In this document: piece by piece, positions 9,861 through 21,687 of the stretch
Layout of the letters: every line of letters starts with the position of its first letter
How positions within the stretch are numbered: the stretch's first letter is position 1
NCBI GenBank assembly: GCA_007258455.2
Contig: VDFB02187701.1
Span: 1 to 64,000, forward strand
Length of the DNA stretch: 64,000 nucleotides
Source of the DNA: Sequoia sempervirens
Taxonomy: Eukaryota > Streptophyta > Pinopsida > Cupressales > Cupressaceae
Direction: 5' to 3'
Notes under the pieces: model-generated
What the model saw: the letters and a program-made list of their open reading frames with translations, nothing else
Database searches by the model: none
Told to the model about the DNA's origin: nothing
Position numbers and translations under genes: made by a program

Positions 9861-12372
9861 TTAAAAATTCACAAGTCTGAATTTCTTAATCTATATCCCC
9901 TTCCAGGCGCATACTCCACCAGTTCAAACGCAGCCGGGAGATTTCCGATGGCATGATGGCTGCGTAGCCTCCGACTCTCGCCATCCTTATACACCACACT
10001 GTTAATTTATCGTCGCTTATCCAAGACCATACTCAAGGGAGTTCATGGCTTGGAACCAAAGCACTACCTAAGGAATGTGACGCCCATCTCATTGGGAAGT
10101 GTAAGGGTGATGTGGGAATATTTTCCTAAAGTCAAAGGCACACATCAGCAAACAAACAGCCCTTGCGTCAGCCATCTCAAGCAAGCGATGGATATTTTAA
10201 TAATTGTTACATTATACAATGATTAGTAAATAATTAACAAAGGCAACGCTTGAGGTTTGGGAATTAGTTTTAACATAAAGACATGTAATTAAAGGACGCC
10301 TCCTTTGAATTGTGATGTATCCCTCATGAAGTGTTGCCTCTCTTCATTATAGGCATAAGGTATAAATAGAAGATAGAAGTGGGAGCCAAAAGCATTGATA
10401 AATCTTTGGAAGATTTATATATTTTAAACTCAGATCTAAGGTGCTCATAAGAAGCCCATGATCAGCCCCCTACAGACGCATGAAAAATCAGCATCAGTCA
10501 GGTACAACGTCATATACAATTCGCATGAATATAAGGCTTCAATCAGTGACAGCAATCCTCAAAAGGAAATGGGCACTCAGGAATAAAGCAAAGGGGATCA
10601 AGAAACGTGTGAAGCAGAGAAGGATCGTGGAAAATAAAGAATCTTGGTCGGGTACAAGAGAAGCGTTAAACTCAGTTGTATTTGAGTGTATTCGAGTATA
10701 TACTCTGTGACCCATTTGTATAGCTTGTGACCTTGAATTCAAGTATGTACTTCATGTCAAATGTACTCTAATACATGACGGGGAAGACAAAGTCATCGCT
10801 AGGCAGATTAAAGGATGGTATCGAGTAAACAAGGCAAATCATGGATGTGTTAATCACTAAAGGTTACAAGAATATCGTAAATGTCTGAGAACAAAGAAAT
10901 GATTGGGGTTTTACACGGGAACTCATGGAATGGAGTTAAAGATATAAGTGTTTGTATGCTCAGCGCTAACAGTTTGTGTGAGAAAAAAAAAAAAACCGTT
11001 TATATTTCATCTTTGCCAATGAATCTATAAATAGAGAGGTGAAGGCCTGGAGCAATTATATCGTTGCATGATCGGGTGGTATGAGGTTGACGTTGGGCAT
11101 TCGATTTGCATTTGAGCGGGGGCACTTATAAATATATATTCATACAGTGTCGTGTCAATCATAACCATCATCAGAACAGGGGTAATCTGGAGATTGATAT
11201 TTATTCCTCGTCCTATACATATTGTCACGACAAGATGTTGTGGGAGTCTTTCGGGCTTCTCCTGAAATTACTACATCTATTCTCTTTCGCGAAGACTGAG
11301 TTAGAGCGAATAATATATTCACCAGCACAATCGACTATACTTGAGGAATCCGGCTATATTTGGGAAGGTGATCAGGACTATGCTTTTGCCATCGTTGACA
11401 TTTTAAGTGCGGATAAGCCAAATTTATCAAGCTGAATAATAATCCTTATGAGGGGGCGATTTGTGAGTTGTTCCTTGGGTGTTTCACTGCTGTCATCACA
11501 GTGTTTGTAGTTGCATATTGCCATAAAATTGCATAAACATATTCCTACCTGTCTGGAAAATATGATTCTATCACTGGAGGAAATATCTATTCGGAGTCGT
11601 GTTCGGGCTTGAGTGGTCTTGAACCTGACGAAGGAAGATTGTGGATCGAGATTGTCTTTTGTTGTATTGAGATTTGCACTCTCGAGAGGAGTAAAAGATG
11701 GAAGGAAAAGTTATATCTGAATTCAATAAAGATAAGTTTCTTCATCCCTTCATTCTGATCCTTTGATATATTTCCCTTTAGGTTGATTTACTTATTCATG
11801 TTTTAATATTGTTCATAAATTCTTATGTATTCATATTATAACCTGAGATAGTAAACCTTGTATGATTCTAGCTTTAATATTTCTTTGGATAATTATAAAC
11901 TGTTAGTAATCTCTCTCTAAAAGGCTTTCAGGACAAGATAATGAGAGATTGCTTAGTGATGAAAAGCTCGAGGCATCTTGTGAGGAAGTCATGCCGACCA
12001 AAGAAATGATCAAGCGTGAAATTACAACTTGCAACCATGAGACTGAGTTGGTGGCTAGAGGGAATTCACTTCTAGAAGTCTTCTTTGCAAACTCTGAAGC
12101 AGGGATCAAGAGGGAGTTATGTGACTCACTGAGAAGAAGTGAAGGTTGCAGTGTTGCAAGGCCAAGTGTTAAATCCTTGAAAGTCCTGTTCAGCTGTTGA
12201 GATCAAAATTGCTCAAAGACTATCATCTGGATTTGATATTGGTAGCTCCGCAAACCTATTTAGAATAGAGTGATCTGCTATGAGGCAATCTTGGACGATG
12301 AGGTCAGGAGGTTGATGTAAGTGCTTGAAGATTCAGAGGGAGCCTACTGAACCTAAAGAAGATGATCTAAAG
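9861..12372 (+). other. Copia internal region of unknown origin
   Basis: About 2.5 kb replaces where gag, integrase and reverse transcriptase should be. It carries two TATA-like boxes followed by GAG-rich sequence (TATAAATAG near 10361 and CTATAAATAGAGAG near 11025) and an AATAAAG near 11729. This suggests that another LTR or promoter-bearing insertion lies inside, but I could not find its ends or target duplication. A 109-codon plus-strand frame (11106-11435) has no family I recognise. Confidence 0.45.
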
Positions 12373-12707
12373 AGTACCTCTAGATGTTGTTTCAGGTTGA
12401 GGTCTGCGATGATATCCTGGTGTAGCAAAAAACAGTCTTTAGTTGCACAGAGCTCAACATAAGCTGAGTACATTGCAGCCTCTATGGGAGCAAGAGAAGC
12501 AGTTTGGCTTCGTAAATTACTTGTGGGACTCTTTGATCTAAGCACATTGAGATCCCCTATCATTATGTAAGAGATATGGTAGAAAGGAAAGTGATCCAAT
12601 TGGAGTATGTTAGTACAAATGATCAAACTGCAGACATTCTCACCAAGCCTCTCTCCCGAATCAAGGTAGAACACTTCAGGAAGAAACTTGGTATGGTTGA
12701 AATGTAA
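12373..12707 (+). pseudogene. Copia RNase H C-terminal fragment
   Basis: Two frames together give the classic copia RNase H end. STSRCCF...ISWCSKKQSLVAQSST is followed, after one in-frame TAA, by AEYIAASMGAREAVWLRKLL. After a frameshift near 12538 comes HIEIPYHYVRDMVERKV...DILTKPLSRIKVEHFRKKLG and a stop. In intact elements this domain degrades the RNA of the RNA/DNA hybrid. Here it is broken by one stop and one frameshift. Confidence 0.88.
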
Positions 12708-13256
12708 TTTGATATTTATGTCTGAAACTCAAATTGTTTATTTTGTACTAATGTATTTAAAAGATGTTTAATGTGTAAACTCTTTTGTCATGTGTGTGAC
12801 TCCATGACTTTATGGGCCCTTACCCCCTGTGTACATTATTGAAATGTGACGATCTTTCTGATAATGAACACTTGTATTTGACATTGTAAAGTGACGACTC
12901 TACAATGATTAGTTTCACTATCATGATGGATATCATGTGACTTGATATCCGTGGCTATGTCATGATAGTATCTCTTGGACATTTTGATAGATATCATGAG
13001 ACTTGATATCAGTTGAAGATCATTATGATCCTTATGAGATAATCATGGTGGATAAATGTATCCGTGGATATACCATGATTTATTATGGTAGACATCATGA
13101 GACTTGATGTCAGTGCACATACCATAATGAAGATGTGTTATGAAGAATGTCAAGTGACTTGACTCTCTTAGAAGCATTCCATATCTTCTAATATCACGAG
13201 TAAGGTGATATCACTATATACTTGGTTAGTGTTTATCTTCCCTAGCTAAGAGGGAG
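12708..13256 (+). other. Copia 3' untranslated region with ATATC-rich repeats
   Basis: Between the RNase H stop and the purine tract are at least four diverged copies of a segment of the type ATATCATGAGACTTGATATC or GACATCATGAGACTTGATGTC (about 12925-13160). Many are locally palindromic (GATATC, GACATC, CATGATG). They are consistent with a short tandem amplification within the element. The last bases, CTAAGAGGGAG, are the polypurine tract. Confidence 0.5.
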
Positions 13257-13824
13257 TGTTGAATTATGGTAGCTTCGGTCAGATATAGAAATGATGATCA
13301 TATGTGTGTGTATATATATTTTAGTATGTATTGACATATGTATACACACATATATATATTTTAACTGTATATATTATCATTTATATCGGAATCTACTACA
13401 TTCCAAGTATACTATCGATCTGCATTTAGAGGTTATTAACTGCAGATTATTAGCATTTCGTGTTTTCATATAGGATCCCGATCGAGCATCATTATCGGTG
13501 ATCATTTCCAGATTGGATATTATTTATTTGTGCAAAATAAATTCAGATCGAACTTGGTAAGCATTTATGTTTATTAAGTAACAAACTCCGATTAGAGATC
13601 GGGTGTTTAGTTAAGATGAAAAGGCACAATTCATGAGACATCTCATGAACGGACATGCCTCCACTTTGTGGAGACATGTCCGCTCATGGGATGTGTCACT
13701 TCCTTATATATTTAATGTAAGTCCAATCCACAATGGGAGACATTGAAATCAATAAATGTTCTGCTCTTGTAGATTGAATACCATTAAAGAAAAATCAGAT
13801 TTGTCGAACTCTTGGAATTCAACA
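13257..13824 (+). repeat. Copia 3' LTR
   Basis: 568 bp, starting TGTTGAATTATGG and ending GGAATTCAACA, next to the purine tract. It is nearly identical to 9292-9843 and carries the extra 16 bases around 13305-13325. Confidence 0.92.
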
Positions 13825-14936
13825 CTTGTACTTCTAATCTCTCAAATTCTCAACTCAAAGTTCAACAATGTTTCTAACTCCATCATCCACTTATATGCAA
13901 AATCAAGGAAAATTTACTTGAATAATAATAGCTAAAATTGTGCCTCAAATAGTTGCTCTCATCTTTTGTACTAGCAGGTTTTTATTATCTAATGGACAAA
14001 TATTCAACACTCCCTTTACTCTTCTACAAATCTGCTAAATAGTTATCAATGAGAACATTTCAATATCATTTGTAGTCTTATGAGATTTAAGATTTTGTTT
14101 CAAAAGCATTTTCTATTACTCTATCTTGTGCTATTTGATTCAAAACCTATTAAGTTGAACTTTGCAATTGCTTCCTTTGTCATATAATTTCCCTTTCACA
14201 CTCTTCATATAGTTCTCCTTGACGTTTTTGTAGAAATTGCAAGTACTATTAAATCACAAATATGAACCAGTTGATTCTCGTTTTGTAATTTATGATGTTT
14301 GCTCAACAAAGGAAAACTATCTTTTTAATAACTTTCTTGAGCCTAAGGATTTTGAGATCCTAGAGGCCAACATGGATAGTCATGAGGTTGAACGACTTAG
14401 GAGAGGCTCTAAACTAGAAGCTTCATCATCACGACCTACAACCCTCTAGCATAGCTCTATTTGTAGTAGCAAGAGTCATTGGCTACGTTTGATTTTTTGG
14501 AACTTTGTACTTAGTTTATAGGTTGACTTTGTTCAAACTATATTGTAATTTAAATTTTATCAACTGTAACAATCTAGTTATTATTTATGCACTATGAAGT
14601 ATGCTTTGTGCAATGCAATGTAATCAGTGATATGAATATAAACAGCAAAATCCTATTTTCTACAATTCATGGGTTAAACTCTCTATTTTATTTTCTCTCT
14701 ATATCTCTAATATCTATGCTATGGAAATACCCGTCAATTAAAAAAAATAGTTTTTGTCTCTTTTTCTACAATTATTTACATTTTTTAAATCTGATTTTTT
14801 CCCGACTTTTTCAAAAAAATCTTATGCTTTTGGTTTGCCAATTTTTTCCCCGAACAATTTTTGCTACTATGCTCTAGATCACTCACACTGACTAATGGAT
14901 CTCGCATAAAGGGAAACATGGATTGTTAGATCTCAC
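13825..14936. other. Intron sequence, no feature supported
   Basis: AT-rich host intron lies between the copia element and the 67-bp exon. A plus-strand 70-codon frame (14237-14449) ends SSSRPTTL and reads like protein, but I could not assign it. Confidence 0.35.
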
Positions 14937-15003
14937 CTGAAAGGAAAACATGCAAGTTGCTGCTACAGGACAAGCAAATGCTGCAAATGCAAAAACAGTT
15001 ATC
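14937..15003 (-). CDS. Host transporter exon (second visible), 67 bp
   Basis: Bounded by CCTTGCAG and GTGAGA, it supplies the third base of a split ATG codon and then 22 codons reading ITVFAFAAFACPVAATCMF-SFQ, a small-residue-rich transmembrane helix typical of EamA domains. Upstream it joins in phase to the exon ending KASEQP-AT (49480). Downstream it joins in phase 0 to KFVVPD (4879). This tiny exon is separated from its neighbours by 34.5 and 10.1 kb of transposon-filled intron. Its identification rests on phase, splice sites and protein continuity, not on length. Confidence 0.7.
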
Positions 15004-16787
15004 CTGCAAGGCAAAGATGTGTTAGGAATTCACCTATATGACACATTCTTCCTACACTATAAGCCCCCAATACAAATATTTTCAAAGAATTGTGACAAAA
15101 GTTTAAGAGGCACCAACTATAACCTTTTCATGTCTAACGAAAAAAATCAAATCATTAGTACAAACTACAAAGAAAGTGAGAAAATATATTAATGTCCACA
15201 AATGATCAAAATGCGTCAAATGGGATTCAAGAGTACATCCAGTAACAACAGCAAGAGCAAGCCATAAATGAGCTCTGATATCTAAAATAAACAAGATGCT
15301 ACAATCTGATATCTAAAATAAACAAGATGCTACAAGCTTAAAGCCGTAAGCACAATAACAAAATATTTTATCCATCTAGCTGGGGTGTGCCCAAAATGCA
15401 TTATCCCTAAAAATGTTAGAAATTCAAATGACAATGCTATATTATAAAAATAATACAAATGGGAGAGGAAGATTCTTCAATAAATATAGCAATAAAGTTA
15501 TGGAGAAAATGGAGGAAGTGAAAAGTTGGCCCTAGTCTATATCTGAAATAATAAACGACAGACCAATATCATCATTTGCCATGATGAAAAAGCCAATATT
15601 GTCATGTCCCCTAATTTGCCAGGGCCCTAATTTCAAATATGGGCGGGAGCTAGTGTTTCAAAACACTATGAAATTTGAATTAATTAAATATTAAATAACA
15701 TAATAATAATTAATTTTAAATAATATATAAATAATTTTTAAATAATAATATTTAATCCCTGAATCTGGCAGACCCAGTTGGGAAGGTGTTGTGTGATTGC
15801 ATATATATAATTGATCATTTTGTTTGTTAGAGGCATCACGATTAGACACATGTTTTGTTGATTGCAGCATCATCCGAGAGTCTAGAAACATGACAGGAGA
15901 GCCAGTTCGGGAAGGTGTTGCTGAGAGGGTGTCGTCTAGCCTACTCATGCATATATCGAGCAAACTGGGTGCTCAGACCCTTCGACTACTGCAAGTTAGA
16001 GCTCTCGCCATTACTTTGGGACTGCGACCTACACATCAGTAGCCTTGCCTGTACATTGGATTCTCATTGGCATTCGAATATAATCCAGAGCATTACTCTG
16101 TACATCTACTGCATTGGATACCAATTTGGTAATTTTGAATTTTGTCTAGTTTCTGCCCACGTTTGGGTGTTTGATCCTTGTGCGTTAATCCGAAGTACCA
16201 TATATTGTCATTGTACTGCTGTGAGATCTTGATAATCCTGATTGCCCACTGTCAATAATAATCCTAGTTATCTATGTGTGGAATGAGTGCCAAAGCTTAT
16301 ATACACATATGACTAATATCAAACTATCATAATCTACGAACTATCTTACTTATCAGTATTCAATTCTATTAGGATTATCATCCTTTATATGCATCGATTT
16401 TGTTTGGGTCCCACTCAATCCGACGGCGTGAATTCATTCTGTGTCATGCTATTGAAATCGGTTTAGTATACTCTGCAAAATAAATCCAAGTTGAAATTGA
16501 AACAGTCGTTTGTCTGGGTGCAAATTATTTCTATTGGGGAATCTATCTGTGCTTGGCATTTTACAAACATAGATTTTGTAAACATTCATATGAGAATGGA
16601 TTGGCTAAGGCTAAGTGAGAGGGTGTAGATGATACCACTATGTGACATCCCAACACTATCCTTCAACTACTCAAGGAGTTTCTAGCTAAATGTTGTCCTT
16701 TTGAAAACATCTCTGCAATTATTTTCATCCAATACCAAGCAGACTTGAGAATTCCAACCTTGTTAAATGATCATAACAGGTTTAGAC
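15004..16787. other. Intron sequence with short duplications
   Basis: This is the 3' end of the 34-kb intron. It contains a 31-bp tandem duplication (15274-15304 and 15305-15335) and a doubtful plus-strand exon-like block at 15868-16042. Otherwise it is AT-rich and featureless. Confidence 0.45.
15868..16042 (+). other. Exon-like open block, uncertain
   Basis: A polypyrimidine stretch and TTGATTGCAG precede 58 open codons (IIRESRNMTGEPVREG...ITLGLRPTHQ) ending in TAG. This gives the look of a terminal exon followed by 3'-UTR-like sequence. It lies inside the host intron on the opposite strand. I recognise no family and found no partner exon. It may be a captured gene fragment or chance. Confidence 0.2.
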
Positions 16788-18526
16788 CAGTGTTACCCCA
16801 AGTTTCTGAGACGGGGACAGCAGGAGACAGCAGAATGGGTCCCCAACTTTCCAGATTTTGAGGCCAAATTTGGGGACGACAGGGGGATGGGTATATAAAA
16901 TATAGGGGAAATTTAAAATATATAGGGAAATTTAAAATATTCATATGATAACATGGATAAGGCATGCATAATATACATTATAGAACCTTAACATATAACA
17001 TTTGTGTTCAACATTATTTGTCAATAAACTAAGTGTCTTTCCTGTATGTTGAATTATCATTTGTTAATTGTTAGTGATACTGATAACTGTCAAAAAAGAA
17101 CACAATAGTTAAATTAAACAGTCTTATTGTATTTTTTGTGATACCAATACATACTGGAAAAATACTTATGCTATACCAGTTAATGGGAGGATTTGTCTAG
17201 CTATAGGTATGGATAATGGAAGATCAAATGTAAATTGCAACGAACAAGGATAGGATATCCTACTGTGTTGACATCCTTATTGGAATTACTAATGAAAAGA
17301 ATTCAGAACTCGAAGGGAAGAAAGTTGACTTAGTTTAGCTATTTAACAATAGAACATTTATGCCTAACACATAATTGCACTTGCATACAATAAAGCATCA
17401 TAAGTATGGTATTGTGATCTTAGAATTTAGCACTAACATTTGAACTAGATGCCACAGTCAATACAGTAATTTTAAGAATGAACATGTTCCCTTTAAGATC
17501 TTGAATGGACCCTAAACAATTAAAAACATAAAAGTAGCAATTTTGAGTTACTAAACCCCCCCATGATTGATAGGAATGTTGGGAGAGACCCTTCATGTAC
17601 TCTGAATTGAATATTAACTTATAGTAATGAACATTGTTCAATCCTGTTGTTGAACTAAGACTAATTAAATATTAACGAGATAATGTTAACGAGATAATGA
17701 GTGTTGATTGACTTCTTTAGTGATATACTTATAAAGAATATAAATACTGAAATGCTGGACAATAACTAATAAGTGGTTGTTTAGACAAATGATTCAATGA
17801 ATAAGATATGACTTGGTATGGTTTATTGGGTATGCATTGATCTTAATGAATAAGTTAGAAGTTATTCAATGAAAAGCTTGATTTTGAACTCAGAAAATAG
17901 ATACTCTGATGATAATTTTTTTGTTTATAGATAACTGGAACAAGGGAGCGCAGCCTTCTAAGAATGATAGTGAGTTGCATTAGGCAAATAATCTGCACAG
18001 TTATCATGTTAAGTTTTTGCATGATCAGATGTCCCAGGGCCCGCTATGTATCATCTTCACAATAGAGTAAGAGTTGTTCACAATAGAGTAAGAGCTGTGA
18101 GATTTATTTATGAGGCACAATAGCATTGAGAACAAGCACTGAGTGTTGGGTTATTCACTGCAATTCATCCAGGCACCTTAGTACATAAACCAATATTGAA
18201 TACTTGTATCAGTTACATTTATCCAAAGTTTCAAGACAACAAGCAGTGGCACCAATTTATTTCATGTGCGGACATAATTAAGTTCACACTCCCTTGCTAT
18301 GAAAATGTGTCATTTTTTTGTTTTGACCATACTTTGACACGAGGGACGGTTAACCATCCTGGGGACAGCCAAGGGACTTCTAGGATGGTTGACTGTCCAG
18401 GGGACTCCTAGAAGTCCCTTGTCCGTCCCCCCTTTTTCGGTTGACTGTACCCTAGTACCCGAGACGTCCCAAGGATAGGGACGGGGCATTTTAGAGGGGG
18501 GGGGGACGCGTCCCCGGGTTTCCCTA
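16788..18526 (+). mobile_element. hAT-type DNA transposon, non-autonomous, C/G-rich ends
   Basis: Perfect 8-bp duplications, GTTTAGAC, flank it (16780-16787 and 18527-18534), as hAT transposases produce. The left end is CAGTGTTACCCC. The right end, read inward from the other strand, is TAGGGAAACCCGGGGACGCG. The outer 100-200 bp on each side are C/G-rich with repeated GTCCCC or GGGGAC blocks, while the 1.3-kb centre is AT-rich and has no transposase frame. It inserted one base away from the end of the solo LTR at 18536. Orientation is arbitrary. Confidence 0.82.
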
Positions 18527-19321
18527 GTTTAGACCTGTTGATGCGTGTTTTATGACACACCAAACATCAGAATAAAAATGTCCAAAGACACTTTATCCTC
18601 TCTTGAAAAACCACCGCGTATGCTAAGATTGCGAGAAGATCATATGGCGATTCCAAGGTTTCTTTAGTCAGGTCTCGACGTGTGGATAAGCTCAATGGCC
18701 ATTGTGATATGCCGGTAATAAACAAGGGGACTTACGTGAAATCTTTGCAAGTTCAGGACTTAGGAAATTTATCGTTAAAGGCTCTCAATTAGGACTTTCA
18801 ATTGTGGATCTCAAAAAATGGCAAAAGGATAGGGTTTAGGAGAATCTAGTCTAAGCCTAAGAACTCAAGAGACAATAAAGACTCGGTGAAGAGAAATAAA
18901 CCACACTTTGTTTCGCCTCCTGTTGGACAACATACGCAAAATGGGTGCAATCTTCAAGGGGGTTTGTGAGAATAATTTTCAAACCTCGAATGAGGTTGAA
19001 GTTAAGCTTCCACGATTAAGAGCTCAGGCTAACTTTACAAATCGAATGCAAATCATCCATTCGAAAAAAGTATGAGCTACACTTCACCATTGAGTCAATG
19101 CGATCAATCTCTCATTCAATTAACAACTTTCAAAGCAAATTCTACTTAATCTAACTTTAACTTTAATCTATGGCGGAAGAAGATATGCAACCTCGCTTAC
19201 TATTTGATAATAAGAAGTTATTCAAGGCAAATCATGCTCAAGAGCTTTTATTATTCAAAATAGTCTCAGTGCAACAATACACATATTCTGTCTCCACACA
19301 AATGAAAATGAGAGAGCACTA

Positions 19322-19329
19322 GTTTATAT
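19322..19329 (-). promoter_or_regulatory. LTR TATA box
   Basis: Read on the minus strand this is CTCTATATAAACT, about 70 bases before the conserved AATAAAAGCTCTTGAGC segment shared with the LTR at 1-2284. It lies downstream of the coding region, so a transcript starting here would not include it. Confidence 0.5.
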
Positions 19330-19468
19330 AGAGCCTCAAAAATGAAATGGAGGGCCGAGATTAAAACAAGATTAACGGTCAAGATTATTACAACCAAACC
19401 CTAATTAGGGTTTCCCAAAATAACCAGAGTTATCAACTAGAAATCAATCAGAAAAGTGGCAGTTCCAG

Positions 19469-21687
19469 CTATAATCTAGGAGAGGCGTCCTTATCCATCC
19501 AAATAGCATTGTGCTTGGCCAATCTGGACACTACTGCAATGACCTCCTCTATTGTGACAGGCGGCAACATGCTGATCCGGAATTCAAGTCCGTCCAACTT
19601 CTCAACACATCTAGCAAAAGTACCTTCCCAATCTGCCTCCTGCTTCTCAAAATCCTTTCGAATGGATGAGAGTCTTGCCACTCTCGCAAAGTCCTGTCTC
19701 AAAAATGGTCCAGTGGTCGAGAAGAAAGTTTCTTGAACTTTATGCTTCAATCTCTCCAACTGCATGTCGTTCTCCCGGATGACTTCACGGTCGAACACTT
19801 CTGTAGTTGTCATGTAAATCTTCTCCTGGATTTTCCTGACCTGTTCTTCAATTCCAAGCCCATCTACTTTTGCCTTCTCCAAGACCTCTTCTCGTATGGT
19901 CACTGCCCAAAACCAGTGATGAAAATCATATGCTGCTCCTGCAGCAATCACTCTTTTATCCACCAACTCCTCTCTTGGAGTGCTCTTCAAGACTCTAAGG
20001 CTTGGAATAAGCCTTTCCTGCATATCCGGGATACCTTCCCATGCCTCTGCCATATCCATCAGTCTGGAAAGAAATGAAGAGGTTCGTCCATAAGCCAGTG
20101 CCAACTTCTCCATGAACAAGGCCGCTTCCGTGCCTTCACTTGCTATCTAGTCTTGAGCTTCCCTGGCCATTACCATCCCATGCTCGACTTCCCTAGTCAT
20201 CTCCTGTGATGAATTGAGGAAAGGAGGAACAGTCGCATTGCCCTGATCTAGTGGCTGGGTCAAGTGCTGTATATATTCTTTGAGACGCTCGACCTCCTTC
20301 TTATACTCCTTCTTAGCCACTTCCTTCTCCAGTCTCACTTTGATGGTCGAGACGGAATTGTCTAACTCTTCTACTTCTTGACCTTTCGAGGTCGGGCCAA
20401 GGTCAACAATGGTTATAGCATACTCCTGAGGAGTGATTTCGTCCTGTGACTTGTCCACTGTAGGTACTGCAATGTGCATGGTACGGTTGCCCGTCTCATT
20501 CCTTTGAATGGTGGAGAACTTCTTGGCAGGCTTCTTGGTTGCGACTTGCTCCAACCTTGCCAAGAAATCGGCAATATCATCCTCATCTTCTTGTTGAGCC
20601 TCTACAGGTACCTGGACCTTCATTCTTTCCAACAGCCAGTCTGGAATGGTTGACTGCTCAATCCCATCCTCTACCTGGACCTCCTCCTCATTCGGAACAT
20701 CCATAACTTCCCTAAGAGCGGAGATCATTCCCTCCTCGAAGTCATTGTTCCGAGCTTCGATCTCATTGTCTGAACCCAAAATTTTTGTGCCTGTTGGTGA
20801 CGCAGGCTCTTCATCATCTAGTTGAATAGGTTCATCATTTTCCTCTTGAACTGCAGGAGGTTCGAGCATTTCAACCAAGGAATCGTCAATAGTAGCCACA
20901 AACTGGTCAATGTTCCTGGATACTTGTATGATCTGGCCAACAGGTATATCACATATGAACTCATGTGAAAAGACTTAGTCTCTTCAAGGTTGATCAGTTG
21001 CTCATGGAGGTTGTCACTTATCATCCGTGACCAATTGAACATTTTGACTCCAGAGGTAATCTCGTCGATGAAATAGTACATCCAGCTCTCGAAGAAGGCG
21101 CCCTACGGGTTGCCAGCTATTCTGTTCAGCATCAGCACAATATCCCCAAAGTCTTCCTTGAAGTCTGTCCGGCGAGGTCTCTTGGGCAACTTCTTGATTG
21201 AAGGCTTTGGCTTGTCCATCCACACCTTGTTGACTGTTGTGGCGCACAGATCTAGCTGACTGTCATATAATCTTTTAGCTTCTTCCTTGGTCTTATAGAC
21301 CGTTCGTGAATGTTCGGGGATGCCAAAGGTTTCTTGGATTGACACTTCTCCTAAGTGTGCCAAGACTCTTTCGTCAGGGGCGATAATCTGTCTTTTCTGG
21401 GCATCATAATGGCGAGCACATTCCACCATTAACTCTGCACAATCCATTGCCGGTGGGAATCCAGCTGCTTGGAATATCCCGTTTCTGACCATCCGTCTGG
21501 CTATTGCTGTAGGGAGTCCCTTCTGACCATACACTCATTTCTTGAATTCATCAAAATCAACGTGTCTGAGATCAGTGTCCACGACATTCTTCCATTTTGA
21601 GATGACTTTGGTCTCTTTCTGAGCACCCTTGTTGGCAAACTTCATTTTCAACTTCTTTGATAATCCGCCTGCCGTGTCCGTCAACCT
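19469..21687 (-). pseudogene. Large protein-coding region inside the LTR, function unknown
   Basis: It starts after a splice-acceptor-like TTTATGACTGCAG at 21688 and runs some 740 codons, broken by TGA (21535), TAG (21103), a frameshift near 20940 and TAG (20147). The N-terminal third includes YGQKGLPTAIARRMVRNG and AMDCAELMVECARHYDAQKR, then FNWSRMISDNLHEQL and SSYVI. The middle is acidic and rich in Glu/Asp/Pro. A Lys/Glu-rich coiled coil lies near 20340-20250. The C-terminal 216 codons (20119-19469) are helical and Glu/Lys-rich, beginning MEKLALAYGRTSSFLSRL. No nuclease, polymerase, protease or zinc-knuckle motif is visible. The gene-like acceptor suggests a captured or spliced accessory protein; that is inference. 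It differs from the coiled-coil ORF at 2297-3376. Confidence 0.6.

Larger units (their letters stand above)
9292..13824 (+). mobile_element. Ty1/copia-class LTR retrotransposon, internally rearranged
   Basis: It is flanked by CTTCT (9287-9291) and CTTGT (13825-13829), an imperfect 5-bp duplication. The 5' LTR is 9292-9843, the primer-binding site is 9844-9860, the purine tract is 13243-13256 and the 3' LTR is 13257-13824. LTR ends are TGTTGAATT and AATTCAACA. The only pol sequence kept is the C-terminal part of RNase H (12373-12707). The internal 3.4 kb otherwise holds no gag, integrase or reverse transcriptase, so it depended on other copies to move. It sits within the 10-kb host intron, antisense to the gene. 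Confidence 0.9.

Noticed and set aside
14237..14449. 70-codon ORF ending SSSRPTTL as a transposase tail
   Set aside because: Composition looks protein-like, but I could not place it in a family and no neighbouring domain was found.
15235..15282. Minus-strand hydrophobic block (RAHLWLALAVVTG) after an AG acceptor as an additional transporter exon
   Set aside because: The exons at 49480 and 14937 already join in phase with continuous family-like protein; no place remains for it, and it has no convincing donor.
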